Source: Rickettsia endosymbiont of Ceutorhynchus obstrictus (lineage in GTDB: Bacteria > Pseudomonadota > Alphaproteobacteria > Rickettsiales > Rickettsiaceae). From it: a stretch of DNA of 64,000 nucleotides. The notes below the pieces were generated by a model. The model was given only the letters and a program-made list of their open reading frames with translations, was not told where the DNA came from and did not search any database. Where the stretch lies: the NCBI RefSeq assembly GCF_964026565.1, contig NZ_OZ032162.1:496001-560000 (forward strand), written 5' to 3'. Both the position numbers and the translations under genes were made by a program. Below are positions 54,529-63,620 of this stretch, piece by piece; the first letter of the stretch is position 1; the number at the start of each line of letters is the position of its first letter.

Positions 54529-55567
54529 ATTTACTATTTTCTTAATTGTGACGGTGGTTTCTCTATCTGCTGCAGCTGCTAAGTCGGTAAAATCAAATGC
54601 GGTAGGAGTAATAGCTGCTAAGGTTCAAACGACTGATCTTTTTGACGTATTTAATGTGGTCGGACAATGCAAAAACGATAATAGTCGTGATTATTATGCG
54701 AATGTCGCCGGTAAGCTGGAAATAGTATCGTCAAGTCAAGGGAATAAGGTAAATAAAGGAGAAGTGTTATTTATAATCGATAAGAATATAGCGGAAACAA
54801 CCAAAATGAATGCCGAAGCTTTGTTAAATACTAAACAAGATAATTATACTAGAAATAAAACATTATTTGCTAAAAAATTTATTAGTTCCGAAGAGTTAGA
54901 AAGATCTAAAAGTGATTTTGAGGATGCCAGATTTAATTATTCTAAAGCGGTAAAAACCTATAATGATATGTTAATTACGGCGCCTTTTGACGGTAAAATA
55001 GGAGTGATTAAACCAAAACCGGGAGACAATATAAAGCAAGGCGATTATCTTTTTAGTATCGTTGAAGGAGAGGGAACTCAAAGTATTTTTATTGAGTTGC
55101 CTGAATCGTTATACGGAAAAGTATCAAATGATACCGAAGCGACAATAACGGTCGGTAAAACAGACGGTAAAGACAACCAAGCTACTCCTCTTAGTGAAGA
55201 GATTAAAGGAAAAATTTCCTCGGTTTCCGGGTATTTATCCGATAACGGCACTATGGATGCTAAAATAATGTTACCGGCTAACAATAAAATGATGCATAAT
55301 AGTTATGTAAATGTTACGCTTATTATCAACCCGCATAAAAATTTAGCCGTGCCGGAGCAATGTATACAAAGAAATAATCAAGGTAATTTTATTTACAAGA
55401 TAGATAATAATATAGTAAAACAACTATATGTAGAAATCGGCTCGCGAACTAACGGCTTAATTGAAATCACTTCAAAAGATATTCATGAAGGGGATTTAAT
55501 AGTAGCGGAAGGTATGACCAAAGTCGATGACGGGACGGAAGTCAAGTTGCCGGAAAGTGAGGGGTAG
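54518..55567 (+). CDS. RND-type efflux periplasmic adaptor (membrane fusion protein)
   Basis: 349 aa with a signal peptide (about residues 1-22, LSAAAAKS), a biotinyl-lipoyl-like domain (ANVAGKLEIVSSSQGNKVNKGEVLFIID, and its second half APFDGKIGVIKPKPGDNIKQGDYLF), an alpha-hairpin (about 88-145) and a beta-barrel. Such adaptors link inner-membrane RND pumps to outer-membrane channels. No transporter gene follows; a repeat block and an SPFH gene come next, so the partner is elsewhere or absent. It overlaps the DUF2608 gene by 11 bases, implying coupled translation. Confidence 0.9.
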   Translation: MYNKFTIFLIVTVVSLSAAAAKSVKSNAVGVIAAKVQTTDLFDVFNVVGQCKNDNSRDYYANVAGKLEIVSSSQGNKVNKGEVLFIIDKNIAETTKMNAEALLNTKQDNYTRNKTLFAKKFISSEELERSKSDFEDARFNYSKAVKTYNDMLITAPFDGKIGVIKPKPGDNIKQGDYLFSIVEGEGTQSIFIELPESLYGKVSNDTEATITVGKTDGKDNQATPLSEEIKGKISSVSGYLSDNGTMDAKIMLPANNKMMHNSYVNVTLIINPHKNLAVPEQCIQRNNQGNFIYKIDNNIVKQLYVEIGSRTNGLIEITSKDIHEGDLIVAEGMTKVDDGTEVKLPESEG

Positions 55568-55569
55568 GG

Positions 55570-56035
55570 AGGTGTTGTTGCGTGGATTGGTTACAGCGTG
55601 TTCTATGTCATTCCCGTTTTTAGGCGTTGTTGCATGGCTCTAAAATAAGTGCCGTATGTCATTCCCGCGCAGGCGGGAATCCAGGCTTTTCTTTGTCATG
55701 CTGAACTTGTTTCAGCATCTCTTTAACAGATCCTGAAATAAATTCAGGATGACTATAATTTTTCTGGATTCCCGCCTGCGCGGGAATGACATCAAAAATT
55801 TGAGCCATGCAACAAAGCCGGCTTGGTCACGGCATGACAAGTTTTAAGCGATTTTAACCATCCACGCAACAATGCCTTGCGAGGAGCCGCGAGGCTCCTC
55901 GGCAATCTAGTTTTTGTCATGCTGAACTTGTTTCAGCATCTCTTGAAAAAGATCCTGAAATAAATTCAGTATGACTATTATTTTCTAGATTGCCGCGTCG
56001 GTACTACGTACCTCCTCGCAATGACGAAACAAAAT
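55570..56035. repeat. Two composite repeats in series
   Basis: Element one (about 55621-55819): GGCGTTGTTGCATGGCTC, four hairpins, GAGCCATGCAACAAAGCC, almost the same as at 50670. Then a GGCTTGGTCACGGC fragment and TTTTAAGCGATTTTAACCATCC arm. Element two (about 55877-56025): 'ttgcgaggagccgcgaggctcctcggcaatctag', GCTGAACTTGTTTCAGC, CCTGAAATAAATTCAG and 'tgccgcgtcggtactacgtacctcctcgcaatgacg'. No gene is visible. Confidence 0.7.
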
Positions 56036-56056
56036 TAACTTAAAAAGGATCATCAA

Positions 56057-56992
56057 ATGGAATATTTATTATTAGTTTTTAGTATTATAGCTATTTTAGT
56101 TATAGTGCAAATGGTAAAAGTCGTTCCTCAACAACAAGCATGGGTTGTGGAAAAATTAGGGAAATTCGATAAAGTCTTGCAACCCGGTTTAAATCTTTTA
56201 ATACCTGTAATTCAAAGAGTAGCTTATAAACATACTTTAAAAGAAGAAGCAATAGATGTTACGGCGCAAACGGCTATTTCCAATGATAACGTAACATTAT
56301 CTATTGACGGGGTTTTGTATGTGAAAATTATTGATCCGATGGCGGCTTCTTACGGCGTTAATAATCCTTATTACGCAATCACCCAGCTTGCTCAAACTAC
56401 TATGCGGTCGGAAATCGGTAAATTACCGTTAGATAGGACTTTTGAAGAGAGAGAAACCTTAAATGTTGCAATCGTTGCTGCCATTAATCAAGCTGCCGTA
56501 AATTGGGGAATACAATGTATGCGCTATGAGATTAAGGATATCCAACCGCCTCAAACGATACTTAAGGCTATGGAATTGCAAGTAGCTGCAGAGCGTCAGA
56601 AACGAGCGCAAATTTTAGATTCCGAAGGCAATAGACAAGCAAAAATTAACCATGCCGAAGGAGAGAAAGCGCAAATTGTTTTAAATTCCGAAGCTTCTTA
56701 TATCGATCAAGTCAATAGGGCAAAAGGTGAAGCGGAAGCGATCGGATTGGTTGCTACCGCTACGGCAAAAAGTATTGAAATTGTTGCGTCTGCGGTGCAG
56801 AAAACCGGCGGCAGTGAAGCCGTATCGCTAAAGATAGCAGAGCAGTATATTAGCGCTTTTAGTAATTTAGCTAAAGATACTAATACCGTAATTTTACCGG
56901 CTAACCTTTCGGAGCCGAGCAGCTTTATAACCGGAGCATTAAGTATTTTTAATCAATTAAAAATACCCACCGAAAAGAAAGCGGATAAGTAA
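56057..56992 (+). CDS. SPFH/Band 7 (stomatin/paraslipin-like) protein
   Basis: 311 aa. An N-terminal membrane segment (about residues 3-22) is followed by the Band 7 domain (VPQQQAWVVEKLGKFDKVLQ, LDRTFEERETLN) and a long coiled-coil region (about 185-240) then a C-terminal helix. It is similar to QmcA and to human SLP-2. These proteins form large oligomeric membrane cages that organise membrane domains and proteases. No NfeD gene is adjacent. AAAAGGA lies upstream of the ATG. Repeat blocks on both sides imply independent transcription. Confidence 0.92.
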   Translation: MEYLLLVFSIIAILVIVQMVKVVPQQQAWVVEKLGKFDKVLQPGLNLLIPVIQRVAYKHTLKEEAIDVTAQTAISNDNVTLSIDGVLYVKIIDPMAASYGVNNPYYAITQLAQTTMRSEIGKLPLDRTFEERETLNVAIVAAINQAAVNWGIQCMRYEIKDIQPPQTILKAMELQVAAERQKRAQILDSEGNRQAKINHAEGEKAQIVLNSEASYIDQVNRAKGEAEAIGLVATATAKSIEIVASAVQKTGGSEAVSLKIAEQYISAFSNLAKDTNTVILPANLSEPSSFITGALSIFNQLKIPTEKKADK

Positions 56993-57009
56993 ATCTTTAT
57001 ACTTGAAGA

Positions 57010-57310
57010 GATTGTAATTCCCGTGAAAACGGGAATGACATAGAACACGCTTTAGCCTATCCACGCGGGTATTGCTTCGGGTGTTGTTGCATGGCTCAAA
57101 AAGTAATAAAAATCCGTCATGGCGAAGCCACGAAGTGGCTGTGGCCATCCAGGTTATCCCGAATATAATGAGGGATTTAATTAGAATACTAAACGAGTTT
57201 AGTATAAAAATATGTTTATACTTAGATGGCCACGGCGCCAAGAGGCGCCTCGCCATGACGACTCTGGTAGCCATGCAACAACGCTCCGCCTGCGCGGGGC
57301 CTTGTTGCAG
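57010..57310. repeat. Composite palindromic repeat
   Basis: 'attcccgtgaaaacgggaatgacat' hairpin, then GTGTTGTTGCATGGCTC enclosing a 'cgtcatggcgaagccacg...cgccatgacg' palindrome with a CTAAACGAGTTTAGTA hairpin, closing CCATGCAACAACGC. The region from 57311 to 57429 is AT-rich upstream sequence of the peroxiredoxin gene with no clear promoter. Confidence 0.65.
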
Positions 57311-57429
57311 TAGACATCTCTCTATATTTAGTTAGAAGTCCATGTTAGGGTAAAAATTTACTGTTGTAATAATTAATTATCTTATATATCATACAAACGT
57401 ATTTTATAACATTTATAAGGACATATAAT

Positions 57430-58032
57430 ATGCAAGTATTTATTGGTAAAACTGCTCCGGATTTTACGGCAAAAGCTATTATGCCGGATAATAATATAGA
57501 AAATGAATTTACCCTTAGCCATTATGCAAAAGGTCATAAATTAGTAATATTTTTTTATCCGCTTGATTTTACTTTTGTTTGTCCGTCGGAAATTATCGCA
57601 TTCCACAATAGACTCGGTGATTTTACAGAACGACATACTAGAATAGTAGCGGTAAGCGTTGATTCCCATTTTGCTCATTTAGCTTGGAAAAACACCCCTC
57701 ATAATAAAGGCGGAGTCGGACAGATTCAAATCCCTATGGTTTCCGATCTTAAGAAAAATATTTCTTCACTATATAATGTTTTGAATGAAGACGGTATTTC
57801 GCTGCGCGGAACTTTTTTAATTGACGAAGATTTTATAGTGCGTCATATGCTAGTTAACGACTTACCTCTCGGTCGTGATGTTGATGAAGTACTAAGAGTT
57901 ATTGACGCTTTAACTCACTTCCAGCAACACGGTGAAGTTTGTCCTGCCGGATGGCGTAAAGGAGGGGAAGCAATTACTCCGTCACATCAAGGAATTGCGC
58001 ATTATTTAGGTTCTCATGCGGAGAAGTTGTAA
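57430..58032 (+). CDS. 2-Cys peroxiredoxin (AhpC/Prx type)
   Basis: 200 aa. The peroxidatic cysteine is C51 in TFVCPSEI and the resolving cysteine C171 in GEVCPAGWRKG, the typical 2-Cys arrangement. It reduces hydrogen peroxide and organic peroxides in the cytosol with a thioredoxin or AhpF-like donor. Length and motifs are complete. An AAGGAC ribosome binding site lies just upstream of ATG 57430. It stands alone. Confidence 0.95.
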   Translation: MQVFIGKTAPDFTAKAIMPDNNIENEFTLSHYAKGHKLVIFFYPLDFTFVCPSEIIAFHNRLGDFTERHTRIVAVSVDSHFAHLAWKNTPHNKGGVGQIQIPMVSDLKKNISSLYNVLNEDGISLRGTFLIDEDFIVRHMLVNDLPLGRDVDEVLRVIDALTHFQQHGEVCPAGWRKGGEAITPSHQGIAHYLGSHAEKL

Positions 58033-58084
58033 CTATACTACTCATCTTTCGAGAATTGGATATATGTCATACCGTGGCTTGACC

Positions 58085-58225
58085 CACTACTGTACGAACG
58101 TTTAAATAAAGAGGTAAAAATTCTGTCATTCCGTGGCTACGACCACTTCAGTCCAGCTTATAATATCATAAAAAGATTCAAAATAAGTCTAATATGGCTT
58201 TATTTTCCTGGATGCCGTGATCAAG
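58085..58225 (-). mobile_element. MITE-like element M, copy 7, truncated
   Basis: The left end is intact (CACTACTGTACGAACGTT) and preceded by GGCTTGACC (58076-58084). The sequence follows the family for 141 bases and stops inside the GCCGTGATCAAG hairpin, where it switches to CCGGCTTTGTTGCATGG, the end of a GGCGTTG-family element. The right terminal repeat is lost. Confidence 0.8.
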
Positions 58226-58500
58226 CCGGCTTTGTTGCATGGCTCTAAAAAAGTGTCCTATGTCATTCCCGCGTAGGCGGGAATCTAGAAAATACAAAAA
58301 AGTCATCCTGAATTTATTTCAGGAGCTACTATTTAAGAGATGCTGAAACAAGTTCAGCATGACAAAAGAAAAAGCTGGATTCCCGCTTTCGGGGGGGAAT
58401 GACATCAAAAATTTGAGCCATGCAACAACGCCTACCGCGGCTCGCAATGACGGGATAAGATCGAGCCGTCGGCTTGACCACGGCATGACATCTAAACGCT
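58226..58500. repeat. Composite hairpin repeat
   Basis: GGCTTTGTTGCATGGCTC, CCCGCGTAGGCGGG, CCTGAATTTATTTCAGG, GCTGAAACAAGTTCAGC, CCCGCTTTCGGGGGGG, GAGCCATGCAACAACGCC, then fragments 'ggctcgcaatgacggg' and GGCTTGACCACGGCATGAC. This is the last such repeat in the window; I saw none from here to 64000. Confidence 0.7.
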
Positions 58501-58551
58501 TTGCTTAATATACCAATTAATTATCAATAAAGTTAAAGTATCGTTTAAATA

Positions 58552-58965
58552 ATGCTTAAAGAGTTATTTTTTGGAGAAAAATCCCAAACACCTTACAGTT
58601 TTGAGACAATTAATATTTTACGGCTAATTAGAAGTGAAAATGTCGGTTCTAGAACTTTTTTCAGTTTGATAAAATTATTCGGTGATGCGAGTACTGCAAT
58701 AGAAAATATTAAAGATTTTTCGGTTCGCGGCGGACGCTCAAAACCGATTAAAGTTTTTTCTCAAAGTGATGCAGAAAAAGAATTAGAACTTTTAGAGAAG
58801 AATAACGCGAAAATTATTACTTATAAATCTCCTGAATATTCAAAATTGTTACTTGAAATTTATGACCCCCCGCCGATACTAAGCTATAAAGGTAATATTG
58901 AATTACTTGGATATAAAAAATGTGTCTCTATTGTCGGAGCGCGTAACGCCTCCGTTAATGCTTAA
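58552..58965 (+). pseudogene. dprA: DprA, truncated after the N-terminal domain
   Basis: The 137-aa frame covers the N-terminal SAM-like region of the DNA-processing protein (INILRLIRSENVGSRTFFSLIKLFG) and the first strand of the Rossmann-like fold up to the conserved VSIVGARNAS (about residues 124-134). It then stops after VNA. The remaining roughly two thirds, including the rest of the DNA-binding fold, are missing. The break is 13 bases before the end of traA on the other strand. DprA loads RecA on incoming single-stranded DNA; this copy cannot do that. Confidence 0.85.
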
Positions 58966-58977
58966 TAAACTGATTTG

Positions 58978-61896
58978 TTAACACTTATTTACTGATAGCC
59001 TCTTAGATATTTCAGCATATTTCGCTTGTTGATCTTGATTCTTAACTTTTTGGTCAAATTGCTCTCTTATCTTATCTTCTAATAACTTGCTATTGTTTGA
59101 TATACCAACCATATCTTGTAAATATTTCTTAGCTTCTACAAAATCACAATTTTTTTCTCTTTGTACTAAGGTAAATAAATCTCCTCCCTCTCCTTTACTA
59201 AAATCATACCATCTGCCAGCTTTACTGCCACCTATCCTCATCACTATTTTGCCATCTTTCTCCCAGCGTAACACTTGACTATTTGATAAATGCTTGTTTG
59301 GACTGCCTAGCAAATTTCTACCTATTTCTTCCGCTTTAAATGATAATCGTTGCTTTAATTCTACTGCTTTTTGTTTATTAATAGAATTATAATCTATTTT
59401 ATTCTTGGCCATAATATCCTCTTGTAACTTAACACTGATTGTTGTATCTTGTTTATTACAATTCGTAAGGTTATAAGAAGAGCTTTTTCGCTCTTCTTGG
59501 GCTTTATGGCTTGTGGCAAGATTTGTGCTAGTACTTCCTAGGATATCTGCTACTTTAGCAGGTGGCTCTAACTTCACTCTTAAGTGATAATAGTTATCAT
59601 TACTGTGTAATCTATCCTTAATATCTTCTACTACCCCTTTAAACCAATTACCTACTTTATCTATAATATTAGGACTCTTATTTTTTTGATCTTGAATCGC
59701 TACTAATTCTTCTAAAGTTTTAAAATTAATGCTAGATAGCCTATTATCTATTTTGCTAAGTTGCGATATTAAACTGGCCATATTCCTGGTAGCCTTCCTA
59801 TTATAGTAAAGTTTTACCTCTTCTATGTGCCTTGTCATGGCTACATAAGAATTTCTGCTATTTCCTGCTAGATTATGTAATACATAGACATCTTTAATTG
59901 AGGCTCCTTGAGCCTTATATACTGTAGATGCATAGCCATGTTTAAAGCTTACATCTTGAGGATTAAATTCTATTTCTTTGCCATTATCTGTTTTAGTGAT
60001 AAATTTATCGTTACTTACTGAAGTAATTGTAGCAAATTCACCATTATCTATTTGTAAATCTTTATTAGTACTTTTAAACAAAATACGATCTCCTGCCATA
60101 TAATCTTCGTACTTTTCAGATGATAGATAGTGTCTATATTCTTTACCGGTAAGCAAGCCTTTAGCTTTTAATAACTCCCTGATCCCTTGATTAATACTAT
60201 CTACTTCAACATTACGCATGGTAATTATTAAACGCTCATTTAGAGCAAATTTGCTGTTACTCCAATCATTAATTAGTCTTGCCATTGATTCTTCTAGCGT
60301 ATGATCAATCTTTAAACATTTATGCTGTGCAAGTAAACGCAGACCACCGGCAATATCTGATTTTGCAAAGCATGAAGCCATTTCTCTTGCCCATACTTTA
60401 TTTTGTCTTCTAATGCTACTTAACTCATATGAGCCAAATTTACTAGCCAATACTGCAAACATTCCTCCTCGCTCAACGGAAGTGAGTTGTCTCTCATCTC
60501 CAGCCAGTATCAGATTACAATTGTTACTCCTTGCTACTTTTAGTAATTCTAAATAATCACTATTACCTACCATTCCTGCTTCATCTACTACTAGCGTAGT
60601 ATTTCTTGGTAGATTAGCTTTACCATTATACAATTTAAATAAAAACCCTTTGACTGTATGACACTTCTGGTAGCCTTTACTTTTAAGCTCTGATGCTGCT
60701 TTATGAGTAGGAGCGAGTCCTATAATATTTTGCCCATGATTGGTGGCAATTTTATAAGCTTCAGCAAGTACTTGCGACTTACCGGTGCCGGCTCTACCTT
60801 GCAAGACCCTAATCCCTTGATTATTAATTAAAATATGCTGTAGACTTGCTCTTTGTGCTTCATTAACACTTGCAAGATTATCGATAGCACTTTTAAGCTT
60901 AATAACGTTATTAAAATGAATCTGGCTATTTACCTTATCTGCTATTCTTAGTATCCTTAATTCTTCATCCCGCACGCCTTTAGTAGTATAGTATTTAGTA
61001 TCCGTGCCATCTTCATTATATAGTTTTATCAGCCTATCTGAATTTAATATTTCCCTTATTAGTTTTTGCTTTTCTGCTTCTTTTTTAATCTCTTTTACTG
61101 CTTTTTCTATATCCAATTTAGTAAAAATAGCTTGATGACGAATCATGCGATCAAGCACTCCATCTGCTCCTTTGATGATTTCAAGATGGGCAAGCCTGCA
61201 TATGTTATTTTGCTCTGCTATTTCATTGATAATACTTCGCATTCTAGTAGGGCCGACATGCTGCTCAGGGCTAAAACTTATTGGGTCTACTCGGATTTCT
61301 AAACCTAACTTGGCAAAATATTTATTGATTACTTCTTTAGCTCTTTCATGAATAATTTTATCTTCAGGGATAATGAATGCTTTGCCCTTAACTTTGGCAA
61401 ATTTAGGATTTAAATCTACTGCCTTAGCTCCTAATGTTTTACCATCTTCTGTAAATCTTCTGGTAGTCACAAGCACATGGGCATGCCAATTCTTTTCGTA
61501 CGTCTGTGGCTGATGAATATCAACCTGAACTCCTAGGCCATTTCTTACCCACCCAATCTCTTCGATGATTTCATGAGTAATGGCTATTCTATCATCTAAA
61601 TCCAATTCCTTATCATCAGGCAGTGCTATAACTATATCTTTTAATAATTGACTGTTTTTTCTTTTCTCTGTACGCTCTACCTCATTCATCAAGATCCTTG
61701 AGTCTTTGAATTTTTGATCTACGTGGCTAGGTAATAATACTGCATGGTAAACATTATCGCCTTTTTTGCTAAAATTATAAGTGATGTTAGTTCTCTCATC
61801 TTTAATAATCAGCCTGGCATTATAAGCAGCTTTCAAACAAGCATTTTTACCTTCACTCCTACTTACTATTTCTATTCTTGCAAACTGTATCGCCAT
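58978..61896 (-). CDS. traA: TraA_Ti-like conjugative relaxase-helicase, probably C-terminally truncated
   Basis: 972 aa. The N-terminal MobA/MobL relaxase domain has the HUH histidines H128, H138, H140 (DIHQPQTYEKNWHAHV); the presumed nicking Tyr lies near the start (Y25 or Y40). A RecD/TraI-type helicase follows: Walker A GRAGTGKS at 367-374, Walker B VVDEAG at 436-441, and YKAQGAS later. Residues about 880-945 (VLRWEKDGKIVMRIGG, RWYDFSKGEGGDLFTLV) resemble the N-terminal part of a plasmid primase-like module, and the protein ends soon after, at the truncated dprA. It would process DNA for conjugation of a RAGE-type element. Confidence 0.88.
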   Translation of the reverse strand: MAIQFARIEIVSRSEGKNACLKAAYNARLIIKDERTNITYNFSKKGDNVYHAVLLPSHVDQKFKDSRILMNEVERTEKRKNSQLLKDIVIALPDDKELDLDDRIAITHEIIEEIGWVRNGLGVQVDIHQPQTYEKNWHAHVLVTTRRFTEDGKTLGAKAVDLNPKFAKVKGKAFIIPEDKIIHERAKEVINKYFAKLGLEIRVDPISFSPEQHVGPTRMRSIINEIAEQNNICRLAHLEIIKGADGVLDRMIRHQAIFTKLDIEKAVKEIKKEAEKQKLIREILNSDRLIKLYNEDGTDTKYYTTKGVRDEELRILRIADKVNSQIHFNNVIKLKSAIDNLASVNEAQRASLQHILINNQGIRVLQGRAGTGKSQVLAEAYKIATNHGQNIIGLAPTHKAASELKSKGYQKCHTVKGFLFKLYNGKANLPRNTTLVVDEAGMVGNSDYLELLKVARSNNCNLILAGDERQLTSVERGGMFAVLASKFGSYELSSIRRQNKVWAREMASCFAKSDIAGGLRLLAQHKCLKIDHTLEESMARLINDWSNSKFALNERLIITMRNVEVDSINQGIRELLKAKGLLTGKEYRHYLSSEKYEDYMAGDRILFKSTNKDLQIDNGEFATITSVSNDKFITKTDNGKEIEFNPQDVSFKHGYASTVYKAQGASIKDVYVLHNLAGNSRNSYVAMTRHIEEVKLYYNRKATRNMASLISQLSKIDNRLSSINFKTLEELVAIQDQKNKSPNIIDKVGNWFKGVVEDIKDRLHSNDNYYHLRVKLEPPAKVADILGSTSTNLATSHKAQEERKSSSYNLTNCNKQDTTISVKLQEDIMAKNKIDYNSINKQKAVELKQRLSFKAEEIGRNLLGSPNKHLSNSQVLRWEKDGKIVMRIGGSKAGRWYDFSKGEGGDLFTLVQREKNCDFVEAKKYLQDMVGISNNSKLLEDKIREQFDQKVKNQDQQAKYAEISKRLSVNKC

Positions 61897-61995
61897 GGTT
61901 TGTTAATTCTAACAATGTTCAATCCATCATTGACATTACCATGCAATCTTAAAATCATCCACTGAATCTCAAACATATGAACCAGCAAGCAAATA

Positions 61996-62058
61996 ATAAA
62001 CCTTTAGGTTTATATATTGCGTCTCTCCCTGTTTTTACAAACAAGGAGAGAACTCTCC
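61996..62058 (-). promoter_or_regulatory. Inverted repeats upstream of traA
   Basis: A small hairpin ATAAACCT/AGGTTTAT (61996-62013) is followed by two overlapping, mutually exclusive hairpins: GGAGAG at 62045-62050 can pair with the upstream CTCTCC (62023-62028, as part of a 13-base arm with one mismatch) or with the downstream CTCTCC (62053-62058). They lie 100 to 160 bases before the traA start. Possible roles are an attenuator of traA, a terminator of the upstream small gene, or part of an origin of transfer; the sequence alone does not decide. Confidence 0.4.
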
Positions 62059-62064
62059 TCTCTG

Positions 62065-62277
62065 CTACTTCTTTATAGGTCTTGAATAATGGTAATCATC
62101 TTTATTTGTTTTTATTGATCTTAGTTTGCTGGTTCGGGTAGGTATGGTGATATTTTGATTTTGAATGGCTTGCACAGCTTCATAACCAAATTGTTCTACA
62201 TAAGATTTTGCATCTTTTACTATACTATTTGACTTTAGCAATAGAGTTAAATTATGTTTTAATAGTTCCTTTATCAT
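62065..62277 (-). CDS. Small protein of unknown function upstream of traA
   Basis: 70 aa, MIKELLKHNLTLLLKSNSIV..., basic (many K and R), with a helical N-terminal half (to about residue 40) and a polar C-terminal half (RTSKLRSIKTNKDDYHYSRPIKK). I do not recognise the family. Its position between traA and the 367-aa gene, same strand, suggests an accessory protein of the conjugative element, perhaps DNA-binding given its charge. No strong ribosome binding site is seen. Confidence 0.45.
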   Translation of the reverse strand: MIKELLKHNLTLLLKSNSIVKDAKSYVEQFGYEAVQAIQNQNITIPTRTSKLRSIKTNKDDYHYSRPIKK

Positions 62278-62321
62278 AATTTATAAAATTAGAAAGAAAA
62301 ATTTGTTATCCTTGGCATTAA

Positions 62322-63425
62322 CTATATCTTCTTACTTGTATTATTCTTTTTTTTGTAACTCTCACACACAGCATTAACTTTTTGAACAAATGCTGCAAAC
62401 TCATCAACTTTTAAGATTTGTTTTTCTTCCTTCTTATATTTAAGCCAAACCTCAATATATGGTAACGAGTTACAGTATTTATCTTCATAAATTTCTATAG
62501 GGTTTCTAGTAAGATCTTCTTCATGAAAAGATCCACGGCACACATAACAAAATTCAATTTCATACGGTATAGACGGTAAAAATAACGGTGCAGATGAGGA
62601 AGCCCTTTCGGAATTCATTATATCTAGTTCATGCATCTGAAAAAAGGCTTTACTAGAAAAATCTTCTGGGTTTTCTGCTCCCAGCATCACAAAGCTAGCT
62701 TTATCAAAATCCCATGCGTCTTCTGCTTCTAGACGTGCAAATCTGTCTTCATTTACATTTCCTTGCAATTCAGCTACCTTTTGCATCAACAACCATGTAT
62801 GTTGATGATTTAGTAACTTAGAAAAATAGAGCACTCCATTTTTTATGTATACGTCACGTATATATGCCCATTCATCTTTAGCTTGGTTTAAAGGCTTTAT
62901 AATTAGCTGATCACCGTCGTGCTTAAAATAAAATATTTCTAAATTAGTAGGCAAAGTGCTCCTACCATTATAAATCTCTTCATTGGCTATAGCAAATTGC
63001 TCTTTAGCAAAAGTTCCTATAAATTTTATCCGATAGCTTTCTTCAGAAGCAAGGCGACCATCTTCATATATCATACTCAGCGTTGTAACTCTTATTTCAT
63101 TTGCATCACTGATTATTTCATATGGTTTTATTATTTCTCTTAGATTGTCATCTCTGATTTCTTCATAATATGCTCTTTTACTCTCTAGTTCTTTATGGCA
63201 TTTTTCTAGGTCAATAATATTGCTTTTTCTTTCAATAATACAATGTGGAGATATAATTTTTCCTTTATATATAAAATCATTAGGAATTCCTAAATTTTCT
63301 TCGTTCTGCCTAGTATCTATGGTATCATTGGACACTTCTTTTGACTCTATGATAGCAAACATATCGTTAGTAATTAAAGTTACTGATACTGCAATAAGAA
63401 AAAACTTAAGCAAATTTTTATACAT
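62322..63425 (-). CDS. Exported protein of unknown function on the conjugative element
   Basis: 367 aa. An N-terminal signal peptide (about residues 1-24, FFLIAVSVTLITNDMFA) suggests export. The mature protein is acidic to neutral with no membrane segments, mixed alpha/beta (IRVTTLSMIYEDGRLASEES, LPTNLEIFYFKHDGDQLIIKPL), and a CYVCRGSF motif near residue 294. It has seven cysteines in total, six of them beyond the signal peptide, at least some of which may pair in the periplasm. I do not recognise the family. A good AAAGAAG ribosome binding site precedes ATG 63425. It is divergent from traD and may be cargo of the element. Confidence 0.6.
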   Translation of the reverse strand: MYKNLLKFFLIAVSVTLITNDMFAIIESKEVSNDTIDTRQNEENLGIPNDFIYKGKIISPHCIIERKSNIIDLEKCHKELESKRAYYEEIRDDNLREIIKPYEIISDANEIRVTTLSMIYEDGRLASEESYRIKFIGTFAKEQFAIANEEIYNGRSTLPTNLEIFYFKHDGDQLIIKPLNQAKDEWAYIRDVYIKNGVLYFSKLLNHQHTWLLMQKVAELQGNVNEDRFARLEAEDAWDFDKASFVMLGAENPEDFSSKAFFQMHELDIMNSERASSSAPLFLPSIPYEIEFCYVCRGSFHEEDLTRNPIEIYEDKYCNSLPYIEVWLKYKKEEKQILKVDEFAAFVQKVNAVCESYKKKNNTSKKI

Positions 63426-63582
63426 AATACTTCTTTAAACTTAGTGGTATAAACTTTATTTCATTATTATGCTGGACTTTGTAAGCTTAAAGGTTGTATC
63501 CAACATTGATCTGTTCAAGAAAAAATTTTGCAGAATTTCCTAGTACTTATAAATGAAGTTGACTTCCATAATTTATTGATGA

Positions 63583-63608
63583 TTCATGATGATTATAATC
63601 ATCATGAA
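63583..63608. promoter_or_regulatory. 26-bp perfect palindrome upstream of traD
   Basis: The half-site TTCATGATGATTA (63583-63595) is followed directly by its exact reverse complement (63596-63608). It ends 12 bases before the preferred traD start at 63621 and lies in the divergent gap region of the 367-aa gene. It has the form of a dimer-binding operator. It is unlike the palindromic repeats of the rest of the window and occurs once here. Confidence 0.5.
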
Positions 63609-63620
63609 AAAACTATCTAT

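Noticed and set aside
62065..62277. The 70-aa gene as TraD because of its size and place next to traA
   Set aside because: It lacks the RKARTRRLIEIGSLVVKA signature, which is clearly in the gene at 63621.
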